Shown here: positions 17,913-26,749 of the stretch, one piece after another | How the letters are laid out: each line of letters begins with the position of its first letter | Position numbering within the stretch: position 1 is the first letter of the stretch | Source: Acidimicrobiaceae bacterium | GTDB lineage: Bacteria; Actinomycetota; Acidimicrobiia; Acidimicrobiales; UBA8190 | Assembly (NCBI GenBank): GCA_003151955.1 | Contig: PLZB01000035.1 | Coordinates: forward strand, 41,954 to 105,953 | Direction of reading: 5' to 3' | DNA length: 64,000 nt | The notes under the pieces: generated by a model | Seen by the model: the letters and a program-made list of their open reading frames with translations, nothing else | Told to the model about the DNA's origin: nothing | Database searches by the model: none | Made by a program: the position numbers and the translations under genes

Positions 17913-18847
17913 GGCCGCACCTTCGGGTCGAGAGCGGCGTAGACGATCTCGATGAGCAGGTTGACCCCCACGACGATGAGGGTGAAGACGACGGCGACGG
18001 CCTGGATCACCGGGATGTCGTGCTGGGTCGTGGCGGTCACGGCCATGGAGCCGAGGCCGGGGAGGACGAAGACCGTCTCGACGAGGACCGTGCCCCCGAT
18101 GAGGCCGGTGACGACCAGTCCGAGCACCGTCACGACGGGTGCGGCGGCATTGCGGAGGACGTGGCGGAGCACGATGCGACGCTCGCTCAGCCCCCGGGCC
18201 CGCAGGGCCAGTACGTAGGGACGGCCCAGTTCGGTGAGCACGCCACTGCGGGTCTGCTTGGCGATGACGGCCGAGCCGCCGAAGCCGAGGGTGACGACGG
18301 GGAGGACGAGCGACACCAACCAACCCCCTGGGGATTGGCTGAACGAGACATACCCCGAGGCCGGGAACCAGTGGAGCTTGACGGCGAAGACGGTGACGAG
18401 GACAAGGCCGAACCAGTATGCCGGGACGGCCAGGCCCGACAGCGAGAGAACGTCGAGCGCACGGCCCAGAGGACCTCCCCGGACGGCGCTGACCAGGCCC
18501 AGTCCCACCCCGAAGACGGCGGCGACCAGCGCCGCCCCGCCCACGATCGACAGGGTCACGGGTAGGCGGGCGGCGAGCTCGTGACCCACCGGGGCCGACG
18601 ACTGGATGGAGATGCCGAAGCTCCCGTGCGCGACCTGGTCGAGCCAGTTCCAGTACTGACGCCACAGTGGCAGGTTCAACCCGAGCTGACGGCGAAGCGC
18701 CTCGTAGGTCTGGGGCGTCGTCTCCACCCCGAGGATGGACCGGGCGGCATCGCCGGGGACCAGGCTGACCAGGACGAAGGTGAGGACGGAGACGAAGAGG
18801 ACCAGGGGCACCGAGGTCAGCAGCCAACGCAGCAGGACCCGCCTCAT
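17909..18847 (-). CDS. ABC importer permease (DppB-like)
   Basis: A 312-aa inner-membrane permease: N-terminal TM helix, PGDAAR motif, about six TM segments and the EAA loop (LRARGLSERRIVLRHVLRNA) that contacts the ATPase. The LVETVFVLPGLGSM segment is typical of DppB/OppB. The ATG is preceded by an excellent Shine-Dalgarno (AAGGAGGTGAGG), the strongest in the operon, consistent with re-initiation after the 31-bp gap from the binding-protein gene. It forms the channel with the permease half of the fusion protein. Confidence 0.94.
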   Translation of the reverse strand: MRRVLLRWLLTSVPLVLFVSVLTFVLVSLVPGDAARSILGVETTPQTYEALRRQLGLNLPLWRQYWNWLDQVAHGSFGISIQSSAPVGHELAARLPVTLSIVGGAALVAAVFGVGLGLVSAVRGGPLGRALDVLSLSGLAVPAYWFGLVLVTVFAVKLHWFPASGYVSFSQSPGGWLVSLVLPVVTLGFGGSAVIAKQTRSGVLTELGRPYVLALRARGLSERRIVLRHVLRNAAAPVVTVLGLVVTGLIGGTVLVETVFVLPGLGSMAVTATTQHDIPVIQAVAVVFTLIVVGVNLLIEIVYAALDPKVRP

Positions 18848-18878
18848 CTCCTCACCTCCTTCCGGGGGACGGCCGGGC

Positions 18879-20465
18879 TCAAGGCTGGGTCCGGTACCAG
18901 TCCAGGGGGTCGGACACCGGTGACCGGGACGTCACCGTCACCCCGCCGATCCCCGGGCGACTGAAGGTGAGGACCGGCCCGAAGGCGACCGGGACGAACC
19001 AGGCCTGGTCCACCAGGTACTCCTCGATCTGCTGGTCGATCCGGGACTGCTGAGACGGGGCCGCCGACAGGGAGCTGGCCACCAGGCCGTCGAGGTCGGG
19101 GGAGTCGGTGCCGAATGCGTTGTACTCGGATGCCTTGGGCCCGAAGAGGCCCTGGTCCTCCAGGTAGATCGGTTGGGCCCCGTAGGCGACGACGGCGGCC
19201 GGGTACTGGCGGTCGAGAAGGGCCGTCAGCGAGGAGGCCGAGAGGCTCAGAGTCTCGATCTGGAGGTTGATGCCGACCTTGGCCAGCTGGCCGGCCAGGG
19301 CCTGGCCCATGGTGTTGAGCCCGTCCAGGTCGATCGAGGCCACCGGGATGGTGAGACCCTTCGGGTAGCCGGCTTCGGCCAGCAGCTCCCTGGCCTTGCC
19401 CGGGTCATAGGCATACCGGCCGGCGGCCGCCGCCGACCATCCGTCAGCCCCGGGGAGGACCGTCTCGTCGGTCGGGACCCCGTACGGGCCGAGGACGGCC
19501 CGGGTCAGCAAGGGACGGTCCACGGCGTAATTGATGGCCTGGCGGACCCGGACGTCGGCCAGAGCCCGGTCGGTGGTCCCGCCCCGGTCGAGGAGGTCGA
19601 GCCCGATCCAGACGAAGGGGACGGCCGTGACGTGACCGCCTGCCGCCTTGACCTGGGAGACGGTGGATGGGTCACCCTGGACCACGACGTCGACCTGGCC
19701 GGTCGACAGGGCGTTCACGGCGGCCTGGGAGTTGGCGATGACCCGGATCACGATGGTCGTGAACCGTTGGCGGGACAGATCGAAGTAGCCGGAGCGGGCC
19801 CGGTAGGTGTAGTGGTCCCCAACCACGCTGGCTGTCGGGTCGTAGACGTAGGGACCGGCTCCTGCGCTGGGATTGGCCGAGGTGAGAGCCGAGGGGTCGG
19901 CGAGGGCCTTCGGGCTGATGACGTCGCCGATGCCGTAATACTGGGTGAGTTCGAGGGGGAGGACGGGGTCCGGCGCCGAGAGGTTGATCGCCAGGCTGAG
20001 GGGACCGGTCACGTCGATGCTCGAGATCCCGGCCAGCATGCCCGACTGAGGCCCTCCAGCCCCTTTGGCGTAGTCGAGGGACTGCCGGACGCCGACCGCG
20101 CTGAGGAGGCTCCCGTCGGAGAACGTCACGTCCGGTCGCAGGGAGAGGTCGAGCTGGGTGTTCCCGGAGCCGACGTAGGACCACGAGGTGGCCAGGTCCG
20201 GTTGAAGCTCCCCGTCGGACGCCTCGAAGATCAGCGGGTCGTAGTCGGGGATGGTGAAGTCGACGGCGGCGTTGGCCACCATTGCCGGCGAGAGGCTGTT
20301 GGTGGCGGTGGCAACGGCAACGGTCAGCGTACCCCCGGACCCGGGACGGGCCGCCGGACCTGACTTTCCCGGCGAGCCCCCGAGGACGCCCACGGCGACG
20401 GCCACCGCCACCAGCACGGCCACCCCCACGACCGCCAGCCTGCCAATCCGGCCCCGACCGGCCAT
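18879..20465 (-). CDS. Extracellular solute-binding protein, family 5 (DppA/OppA-like)
   Basis: A 528-aa SBP family 5 protein: GGTLTVAVATATNSLSP, the LQPDLATSW segment, VRQAINYAVDR and YDPGKARELLAEAGYP are family hallmarks. Family 5 proteins deliver oligopeptides, nickel or oligosaccharides, and the esterase/sulfatase neighbours argue for a glycan-like or other non-peptide ligand. The N-terminal hydrophobic helix (about 9-27) lacks a lipobox cysteine, unusual for a Gram-positive binding protein; it may be anchored by an uncleaved helix or released. The ATG at 20465 has a G-rich SD just upstream. It is the first gene of the operon. Confidence 0.92.
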   Translation of the reverse strand: MAGRGRIGRLAVVGVAVLVAVAVAVGVLGGSPGKSGPAARPGSGGTLTVAVATATNSLSPAMVANAAVDFTIPDYDPLIFEASDGELQPDLATSWSYVGSGNTQLDLSLRPDVTFSDGSLLSAVGVRQSLDYAKGAGGPQSGMLAGISSIDVTGPLSLAINLSAPDPVLPLELTQYYGIGDVISPKALADPSALTSANPSAGAGPYVYDPTASVVGDHYTYRARSGYFDLSRQRFTTIVIRVIANSQAAVNALSTGQVDVVVQGDPSTVSQVKAAGGHVTAVPFVWIGLDLLDRGGTTDRALADVRVRQAINYAVDRPLLTRAVLGPYGVPTDETVLPGADGWSAAAAGRYAYDPGKARELLAEAGYPKGLTIPVASIDLDGLNTMGQALAGQLAKVGINLQIETLSLSASSLTALLDRQYPAAVVAYGAQPIYLEDQGLFGPKASEYNAFGTDSPDLDGLVASSLSAAPSQQSRIDQQIEEYLVDQAWFVPVAFGPVLTFSRPGIGGVTVTSRSPVSDPLDWYRTQP

Positions 20466-20528
20466 ACCCACCCCCCAGAGATGTCGACGCCGCTCGCCCC
20501 TGTTCGGGTGGGAGCCGGCGTTCCAGGC

Positions 20529-20557
20529 AGAGTACGGTGCAGGTCGGTCCATGTCAA
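20529..20557 (-). promoter_or_regulatory. Near-consensus housekeeping promoter of the importer operon
   Basis: On the minus strand TTGACA (20557-20552) and TACTCT (20534-20529) are separated by exactly 17 bp, about 65 bp upstream of the binding-protein ATG. This is one of the best -35/-10 pairs in this GC-rich window. The -35 touches the palindrome at 20557-20576. Confidence 0.75.
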
Positions 20558-20576
20558 GTGCTTTACACAAAGCACT
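20557..20576. promoter_or_regulatory. Perfect 20-bp palindrome, candidate repressor operator
   Basis: AGTGCTTT-ACAC-AAAGCACT has two perfect 8-bp arms around a 4-bp centre. It abuts and overlaps by one base the -35 hexamer of the importer operon. Its position suits control by the LacI regulator encoded in that operon. Most LacI-family operators have a central CG, which is missing here, so a different regulator is possible. Confidence 0.6.
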
Positions 20577-20647
20577 CGTATCAGCCGGGATCCAAGAGGG
20601 ACCTAAGGTGATCGGGGCCGGCCGGCGGCAGGGGGAGGGAGCGAATA

Positions 20648-20800
20648 ATGCAAGGACAGGACCTTCAGCACGTCGGCGCCACCCTCATGGACCACCCGGC
20701 CGCGGGCCTGGTCGACGGCCGGAGCGTCACGGTTGTGGAACGGAACCAGGCGGCCGGGGCAGCTGGCACCGCCACCCCACGCCCGGCCCGGGCCACGTAG
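20648..20800 (+). CDS. Small 50-aa open reading frame of unknown function
   Basis: The ORF begins at an ATG preceded by GGAGGGA at good spacing and encodes 50 residues (begins MQGQDLQHVGATL, ends TATPRPARAT). Its last third lies in the 90-bp repeat and is in the same frame as the tail of the GH63 protein, which reads TATPRQARAT; here a TAG ends it early. It could be a translated leader for the aquaporin gene or a remnant. I do not recognise the N-terminal part. Confidence 0.35.
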   Translation: MQGQDLQHVGATLMDHPAAGLVDGRSVTVVERNQAAGAAGTATPRPARAT

Positions 20801-20835
20801 CCGGGCCCGGCCCGACCGAGCCCACCGTGACCGAC
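20746..20835 (+). repeat. 90-bp dispersed repeat, copy B
   Basis: Ungapped counterpart of 6158-6247 (about 90% identical by hand count). It includes the end of the 50-aa ORF, a spacer and the GTG start of the aquaporin gene. Copy A joins GH63 to GH3 in the same way, so the element is tied to the start of the downstream gene. Confidence 0.85.
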
Positions 20836-21675
20836 CCTGCTGCTCCCGGCCCGGCCGTCGCCCCGTCCCCCGGACCCCGGGACGTCCACGCCGGCTGGCA
20901 CCCGGCCGAATGGACGGCGGAGCTGGCCGGGACCGCCCTCCTCGTCCTGGGGGGCCTCAGCGCCATCGCCCTCGACTTCGGCTCGGGATCGACCGTGGCC
21001 CGGCTCCTACCCTCGGCCTCGGCCCGGCTCCTCGTCACCGGGGTCCGGTTCGCCGGGACCGGCTCCTTGGTGGCCGTCAGCCCCCTGGGCCGGCGCAGCG
21101 GAGCCCATCTCAACCCAGCCGTCTCCCTGGCCTTCTGGCGCCTCGACCACCTCCACCCCGGGGACCTGGCCGGCTACGTGGCCGCCCAGCTCGTCGGGGC
21201 CCTGGCCGGCGCCGGCCTGGCCAGCGGGCTCTGGGGGCACCGCCTGGCCAGCGCCGGCTCCGGGGTCACCCAGCCGGGGGCCCACATCGGCCCGGCCGAG
21301 ACGGCCGTCCTGGAAGCCATGATGACCGCCCTCCTGGTCCTGCTCATCCTGGCCATGGTCTCCTCCGACCGCACGGCCCGATGGACGCCCCTGGCCGTCT
21401 GGGTCCTGATCGCCACCCTGGTCTGGCAACTGGCCCCGAGAACGGGGACCAGCCTCAACCCGGCCCGGAGCCTCGGCCCGGCACTCGCCGCCGGCCGCTT
21501 CCACGACCTTCCCCTCTACCTCGTGGCGCCCCTGGTCGGTTCCCTGCTGGCGACGACCCTCTGGCTCGTGGTGATCCGCCGGCCCCTGGCCACGGCCAAG
21601 ATCTTCCACGACCCGAGCTACCCCTCCGTCGTCCGCAGCTCCATGCCGGCCATGCCCCCGACCCGGAGGGCCTGA
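20827..21675 (+). CDS. Aquaporin / major intrinsic protein
   Basis: A 282-aa MIP-family channel with six predicted TM helices and both NPA boxes: HLNPAVS near 96 and SLNPARSLGPAL near 212. It would pass water or small neutral solutes such as glycerol. A Pro-rich cytosolic leader of about 28 residues precedes the first helix and resembles the leader of the GH3 protein. The GTG start is chosen because it lies at the same point of the 90-bp repeat as the GH3 GTG; no strong SD is visible. It ends 16 bp from the convergent SRPBCC gene. Confidence 0.88.
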   Translation: MTDPAAPGPAVAPSPGPRDVHAGWHPAEWTAELAGTALLVLGGLSAIALDFGSGSTVARLLPSASARLLVTGVRFAGTGSLVAVSPLGRRSGAHLNPAVSLAFWRLDHLHPGDLAGYVAAQLVGALAGAGLASGLWGHRLASAGSGVTQPGAHIGPAETAVLEAMMTALLVLLILAMVSSDRTARWTPLAVWVLIATLVWQLAPRTGTSLNPARSLGPALAAGRFHDLPLYLVAPLVGSLLATTLWLVVIRRPLATAKIFHDPSYPSVVRSSMPAMPPTRRA

Positions 21676-21691
21676 TTCCCGTCAGGTCGGG

Positions 21692-22138
21692 TCACAGCAG
21701 CGCCTCGGGCCCCCGGCCCCGCTCTCCCGCCTCCAGGAGCCGGCCGATCTCGGCCACCTCGGCCGCCACCGACCGGGCGAACCACCGCCCGGCCACCAGG
21801 TCGTGGAGCCAGCCCAGCGGACCGTGGCCGAGGTCGAGCTCCTCGACGTGGCGAACCCGGGTCCCCTCCGGGACGGCCTCGATCTCGAACCAGGCGTGGA
21901 GGGACCGGGGCACGCCGTGCTCGAGGACCACGTCGATGGATCCCGGCCGCTCCCACCGGTACCGGGTGACGACGGAGCCCTTCAGCAGTCCCAGGAACTT
22001 CCCGTCCTCCCGGGCCAGCATCCCGTCGGGGGTGTCGGCCAGCTTGGTCACCCAGACCATCTTGGTGTCGGCCTTCGTGTACTGGGCCGGGTCCAGGACG
22101 AAGTCGAAGACCTCGTCGGGGGTCACCCCCCGGACCAC
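21692..22138 (-). CDS. SRPBCC-family (START/Bet v1-like) protein
   Basis: A 148-aa protein with the helix-grip layout: a beginning of the type VRGVTPDEVFDFVLDP, central strands (RYRWERPGSIDVVLEH, HAWFEIEAVPEGTRVRHVEELD) and a long C-terminal helix. Members bind hydrophobic ligands or act as polyketide cyclases; no function is clear here. The GTG at 22138 has GGGGAGGGG six bases upstream. It follows the permease gene by 31 bp and is probably cotranscribed. Confidence 0.72.
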   Translation of the reverse strand: MVRGVTPDEVFDFVLDPAQYTKADTKMVWVTKLADTPDGMLAREDGKFLGLLKGSVVTRYRWERPGSIDVVLEHGVPRSLHAWFEIEAVPEGTRVRHVEELDLGHGPLGWLHDLVAGRWFARSVAAEVAEIGRLLEAGERGRGPEALL

Positions 22139-22169
22139 CGCCGTCCCCTCCCCCGGACCGCCATCGGGC

Positions 22170-23771
22170 TCAGTCGGCGATGGCGAGCTCCCGCTCCAGG
22201 GCGGCCAGCTCCTCGGGGGTGCCCTGGATCTTCGGGCCGGTGAACCACTTCCGGGCCGAGACGACCCACCAGGCCAGGATCAGCCCCATCAGCCCCAGGA
22301 ACAACGGCCCGGCCCAGTTGAAGTCGGCCGCCGTCGTCCACGGCCAGAAGGCCGGGGCGAAGAAGAGGACGGTGATGATCCCGACCCAGACCACGGCGAC
22401 GATGCCGATGGGCTTGCTCCACTTCCCCAGGCTCCAGGGGCCCGGCACGAAGGAGGACCCGGCCCGGAGCCGGAGGAAGATGGGCAGGACATAGGCCACG
22501 TAGAGACCGACGGTGCCGATGGAGACGATGGCGAAGAAGGCCACCGAGTAGCCGCCCCGCTGGTAGAGGGAGGGGAGGCCGAGGAGGGCGGCACCCACGA
22601 CGGCGAACCAGACGGCGTTGACCGGGGTCCGGGTCCGGTGGTGGAGCTTGTGCCAGAGCTTGTGCCCGGGGACGGCCCCGTCCCGGGAGAAGGCGTAGAT
22701 CATCCGGCTGTTGGCCGTCACCGAGGCCAGCCCGCAGAAGAACATGGCCACGATCGAGATGATGAGGAGGAGCTTCCCCCCGGCGCCGGTGAGGGCGTCG
22801 ATGAAGACCTGCCCACCGGCGGTGGCACCGCCCAGGGCCAGGGCGCCGTACTCCTTCTCCCCGCCCTGGATGGCCAGGGTCATGGCCAGGTTCAGGACGA
22901 ACCCGGCGATGATCGAGACGTAGATGGCCCGGACGATGGACTTGGGGCCCTCGGTCGAGGCCTGCTGGGTCTCCTCGGTCATGTGGGCCGAGGCGTCGTA
23001 GCCGGTCAGGGTGTACTGGGCCAGGAGGAGGCCGATGGCGAAGACGTAGATCCCGGCAAAGGGTCCCGTCCACCCGGTCAGGTTCTCGTGGTGGACCAGG
23101 AACGAGATGCTCTGGTGGTGGGAGGGGATGAGGAGCAGGGCTCCCACGATCACCGCCGTCCCGATGAGGTGCCACCAGACGCTGATGTCGGCCAGCATCC
23201 CGACCAGCTTCACCCGGAAGGTGTTGAGCAGTCCGTGGGCGGCCAGAACGGCCACGTACATGACGAGGATCCACCGGACGGTGGAGTGGAAGCTCGACGA
23301 GTAGAGGGAGATGGCGAAGGCGATGTAGGTGGCCAGCCCGTAGTCGATCGAGGCGGTGATGGCAACCTGGCCCACCAGGTTGAACCAGCCCGTGCACCAC
23401 GACCACGCCGCCTGGTTCTTCCGGGCCAGCTTGGCCGACCAGTAGTAGAGGCCTCCGGCCGTCGGGTAGGCCGAGCAGATCTCGGCCATCCCCAGACCGA
23501 CACAGAGGACGAGGGCTCCCACGATGAACCACCCGGTGGTGATCACGAGCGGGCCGCCGGCATCCATCCCGAGGTAGTAGGTGGTGATCCCCCCGGTCAG
23601 GATGGAGATGATCGAGAAGGAGACGGCGAAGTTCGAGAACGACCCCATCCCCCGCCGTAGCTCCTGGGCGTAGCCCAGCTTGTGAAGGATGGCAGTGTCG
23701 GCGGCATCATCGGGGGGAGCGCCCCCCAGCGTCGCCGTGTCGCCCGGACCGGAACCTGCGCCGTCGTCCAT
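22170..23771 (-). CDS. APC-superfamily amino-acid permease
   Basis: A 533-aa membrane protein with about 12 TM helices. GSFSNFAVSFSIISILTGG and AEICSAYPTAGGLYYWSAKL match GABA/choline-type amino-acid permeases, as does TGYDASAHMTEET. It would couple amino-acid or amine uptake to an ion gradient. The ATG at 23771 is favoured by GGGAG about 8 bases upstream; an in-frame ATG at 23828 would add 19 residues. On the minus strand upstream, TTGACT-18 bp-TGAAAT is a possible weak promoter. A soluble SRPBCC gene follows closely. Confidence 0.88.
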   Translation of the reverse strand: MDDGAGSGPGDTATLGGAPPDDAADTAILHKLGYAQELRRGMGSFSNFAVSFSIISILTGGITTYYLGMDAGGPLVITTGWFIVGALVLCVGLGMAEICSAYPTAGGLYYWSAKLARKNQAAWSWCTGWFNLVGQVAITASIDYGLATYIAFAISLYSSSFHSTVRWILVMYVAVLAAHGLLNTFRVKLVGMLADISVWWHLIGTAVIVGALLLIPSHHQSISFLVHHENLTGWTGPFAGIYVFAIGLLLAQYTLTGYDASAHMTEETQQASTEGPKSIVRAIYVSIIAGFVLNLAMTLAIQGGEKEYGALALGGATAGGQVFIDALTGAGGKLLLIISIVAMFFCGLASVTANSRMIYAFSRDGAVPGHKLWHKLHHRTRTPVNAVWFAVVGAALLGLPSLYQRGGYSVAFFAIVSIGTVGLYVAYVLPIFLRLRAGSSFVPGPWSLGKWSKPIGIVAVVWVGIITVLFFAPAFWPWTTAADFNWAGPLFLGLMGLILAWWVVSARKWFTGPKIQGTPEELAALERELAIAD

Positions 23772-23906
23772 CCTGGCTCCCTTCGGCGGTGAGAGGGACT
23801 CGCTGTTCCGCCCCACCATTTCATCCACCGGGCCGGAGTCAAGTCAACGACCCTCGGCGGCGGTAGGGTCAGGATTCCGTCGCGTCGGGGGAGCAGGGAG
23901 GGGTGC

Positions 23907-26747
23907 GTGGGGCCGGTCCGGTTGTCGCCACGCTCCCTCCTCGGGGCCGCCCTCGTCGCCCTGACCGGTGGGGTCTGGCTCGTCGGGCCGCCGGCCGGGG
24001 CTGCCGGCCGGGGTCATGTCGGCGCCCGTCCCCACTCCGCCGCCCCCACCCTGACGGTGACCCCCACCGCCGCCCTGGTCGACGGCCAGCGTCTTTCCGT
24101 CGTTGCCACCGGCGTCACCCCGACCTCGGTCTACGTCGCCGTCGACTGCGGCCCCAAGACCATCTCCCTCCTCGAGGACGGCTGCGACTCCCGCCACGAC
24201 ACCGTCCTCGCCGTCGACGGGTCCGGGGTCACGGCCGGCACCCTCCCCGTCGAGGCCGTCCTCGACACCGCCGACGGGCCCGTCGACTGCCGGACGACCC
24301 AGTGCTTCGTGGCCCTCTTCTCCCTCTACACCCCGTCGGGGTCGCTCTCCCTCCTCCTCCAGAACATCTCCTTCGGGCCCGCCGCCTGCGCCACTCCCGG
24401 CGCCTGCCAGGCCCCCCAGTCCCGCCCCGGCCCGACCGGCGCCGGTCGGAGCCCCCGGGCCGGCCCCCCCACCGTCACCCCCGGGAGCCCCGCCACCCTG
24501 ACCCTCCCCGCCGGCCCGGCCGGGGACCTCACCGCGGCCGGGGCCGTCACCGGGCCCTACACCGCCGCCCTCTCCGGCGCCGTCCCTCCCGTCAGCCCGG
24601 TCACCGGGGAGGGGATCCTCCGCCTCGCCCTCGACGCCCCCGGGACGTCCTGGGGCCCAGGCCCGCCCAGCTCCGTGGTCGTCGACGTGGCCGTCGACGG
24701 CGGCCCGCCCCAGCAACTCGTCCTCTTCGACGGGGCCACCCCCTTCGTCTACGCCGGCTTCACCGGACCCCTCACCACCGGCACCCACACCGTCAGTGTG
24801 GCCGTCGACAGCCCCCTGTCCCGGACCGGGGCCTCGACGCCCTCGGCCGAGATCCTCGACGCCGAGCTCCAGGTCGTCGACCCCGCCAACCCCTCCTCCC
24901 GGGCCTACGCCTACGCCCCCGTCATGTACGGCCGGTCCACCTCGGCCCTCCACGACACTCCCCTGGTAGAGAGCGCCTCGGCCCAGCCCCTGGGCGGGGG
25001 GGCCACCCGGCTGACCTACACCGAGATCTGGAGCCACGAGGACGCCGGAACCGGCTTCGTCCCCTTCCTGGAGTGGGGGGAGTGGGGCCGGATCACCGAC
25101 ATCGAGACCTTCCTCACCTTCACGGTGGCCGCCGACGGCACCGTCTCCAATGCCAGCTACCTCTGGAGTGGGGAGGCCCTCACCGGCGCCCTCGACAGCC
25201 TGGGGGCCACCCAGGAGACCGACGTTCCCTTCACCGGGTCCTTCGACGGCCACCATCCGATCCTCCGGGACGCCACCGGCAACAACGACTTCTCCGACCA
25301 GGGCGCCACCGCCTTCCGGTTCCAGCCGGCCCTCGTCGACCCCCCCGCCCCGGGCCAGGCCCGGGAGGCGGTCATGGACGCCAACCCCTGGACCTACGAG
25401 ATCATGGGCCTCGAGGTGGCCCGCTGGTACGGGGACGTCTCCACCGACCCCCGCTCCCCCCAGCCCGGCGACGCCCGCCAGTACGCCGTCGTCGACCTCG
25501 ACACCTCGGGCTCCGGCTTCTCCGCCGTCGGCGTCGACCTCCAGCTCTCGGGCGACCCCACCTGGTACGGCAACGACCAGGGCATCGGCTACCCCCTGAC
25601 CGGGACCGGTCACGTCCGGACCGTGGTGAAGCTCCCCCCGGGCTGGCAGGGCCGGACCGTCACCGGGGTCCGCCTCCAGGCCTACGACGGGGGCGGCTCC
25701 ACCCTCCAGGTCCACTCCCTCGCCGTCGAGGAGCTCGCCGCCGACTGGACCCTCTCGACCCTGTCCACCCCCACCCCCCAGGTCGTCTACGACAGCCCGA
25801 CCGTGGCTCCGGCCCTGACCGTCACCGTCGGCCCACCCACGACCAGCCGTCCGGGTGGGATCGTCCCGGGCCGGGCCGCCCAGGTGACCGACGCCCTGGG
25901 GGAGCCCCTGGCCGGCGTCCCCCTCACCTTCGCCGCCGGTCCCGACGGTGGCCTGGCGTCGTGCGGGGACACCGGGAGCGCGGCGACGACCGGGCCCGAC
26001 GGGACCGCCTCCTCCCTGCCCCTCTGGGCCGGTCCCCTGGACGGGACCATGGACCTCACCGCCACCACCGCTGGCGGCACCGCCACCCTGGCCGTCCCCG
26101 TCGCCGGCCCCCCCTCCGTCGTGACCGGGGACCCCCTCCTGGCCGGCTCGGACGGCGGGGTCTTCGCCTGCGGGTCGGCCCGCTTCGAGGGCTCCCGGGC
26201 CGGTGGGACCCTGGCCGCCCCGGTGGTGGCCGTGGCCCGGACCCCGGACCGGGCCGGCACCTGGCTGGACGCCGCCGACGGCGGCGTCTTCGCCTACGGC
26301 GACGCCCCCTTCCACGGATCTGCCGCCGGCCTCGCCCTCCGGGCCCCGATCGTGGCCATGGCCCCCACCCCCGACGGCGCCGGCTACTGGCTCGTCGGAG
26401 CCGACGGCGGCGTCTTCGCCTACGGCGACGCCCCCTTCCACGGCTCGGCCACCGGCCTCGCCCTCCGGGCCCCGATCGTGGCCATGGCCCCCACCCCCGA
26501 CGGCGCCGGCTACCGGCTGGCCGGCGCCGACGGCGGGATCTTCGCCTACGGCGACGTCTCCTTCCTGGGCTCGGCCGCCGGCCTGGCCCTGGCCGGTCCG
26601 GTGGTGGCCATCTCCGACAGCGGCGACAGTGGCGGCTACCGGCTGGCCGCTGCCGACGGGGGGATCTTCGCCTTCGGCGACGCCCCCTTCGTGGGCTCGA
26701 TGGCGGGCCGGAACCTGGCCACCCCGATCGTGGCCATGGCCCCCTGA
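23907..26747 (+). CDS. Large secreted protein: neocarzinostatin-like N-domain and tandem 42-aa ADGG/GDA repeats
   Basis: A 946-aa exported protein. A signal peptide (about 1-33) precedes a neocarzinostatin-type Ig-like domain (LTVTPTAALVDGQRLSVVATGV, with Cys pairs, about 48-175). A central region of unknown fold follows (about 320-620, including LTYTEIWSHEDAGTGFVPFL), then an Ig-like module (about 640-740). At the C-terminus lie four full and one partial 42-aa repeats of the type ADGGVFAYGDAPFHGS. Such repeats are common in secreted proteins of Acidimicrobiia. GTG at 23907 has GGGAGGGG upstream. The lipoprotein gene starts 2 bp after the stop. Function unknown; a surface role is inferred. 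Confidence 0.85.
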   Translation: MGPVRLSPRSLLGAALVALTGGVWLVGPPAGAAGRGHVGARPHSAAPTLTVTPTAALVDGQRLSVVATGVTPTSVYVAVDCGPKTISLLEDGCDSRHDTVLAVDGSGVTAGTLPVEAVLDTADGPVDCRTTQCFVALFSLYTPSGSLSLLLQNISFGPAACATPGACQAPQSRPGPTGAGRSPRAGPPTVTPGSPATLTLPAGPAGDLTAAGAVTGPYTAALSGAVPPVSPVTGEGILRLALDAPGTSWGPGPPSSVVVDVAVDGGPPQQLVLFDGATPFVYAGFTGPLTTGTHTVSVAVDSPLSRTGASTPSAEILDAELQVVDPANPSSRAYAYAPVMYGRSTSALHDTPLVESASAQPLGGGATRLTYTEIWSHEDAGTGFVPFLEWGEWGRITDIETFLTFTVAADGTVSNASYLWSGEALTGALDSLGATQETDVPFTGSFDGHHPILRDATGNNDFSDQGATAFRFQPALVDPPAPGQAREAVMDANPWTYEIMGLEVARWYGDVSTDPRSPQPGDARQYAVVDLDTSGSGFSAVGVDLQLSGDPTWYGNDQGIGYPLTGTGHVRTVVKLPPGWQGRTVTGVRLQAYDGGGSTLQVHSLAVEELAADWTLSTLSTPTPQVVYDSPTVAPALTVTVGPPTTSRPGGIVPGRAAQVTDALGEPLAGVPLTFAAGPDGGLASCGDTGSAATTGPDGTASSLPLWAGPLDGTMDLTATTAGGTATLAVPVAGPPSVVTGDPLLAGSDGGVFACGSARFEGSRAGGTLAAPVVAVARTPDRAGTWLDAADGGVFAYGDAPFHGSAAGLALRAPIVAMAPTPDGAGYWLVGADGGVFAYGDAPFHGSATGLALRAPIVAMAPTPDGAGYRLAGADGGIFAYGDVSFLGSAAGLALAGPVVAISDSGDSGGYRLAAADGGIFAFGDAPFVGSMAGRNLATPIVAMAP
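26148..26747 (+). repeat. Tandem 126-bp coding repeat (four units and a partial fifth)
   Basis: Unit starts at 26148, 26274, 26400, 26526 and 26652 are exactly 126 bp (42 codons) apart. Units two and three are nearly identical at DNA level over most of their length, indicating recent duplication or conversion; the outer units are more diverged. Each encodes one ADGG...GDA...GS...PIVAMAP repeat. Confidence 0.92.
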
Positions 26748-26749
26748 GC

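Noticed and set aside
23844..26441. 865-codon minus-strand frame opposite the neocarzinostatin-like gene
   Set aside because: Low-complexity Gly/Val/Glu shadow of a high-GC gene, with no motif.
26148..26747. Regular 126-bp repeats considered as a CRISPR or minisatellite
   Set aside because: The repeats are coding, in frame and have no short repeat/unique spacer pattern.
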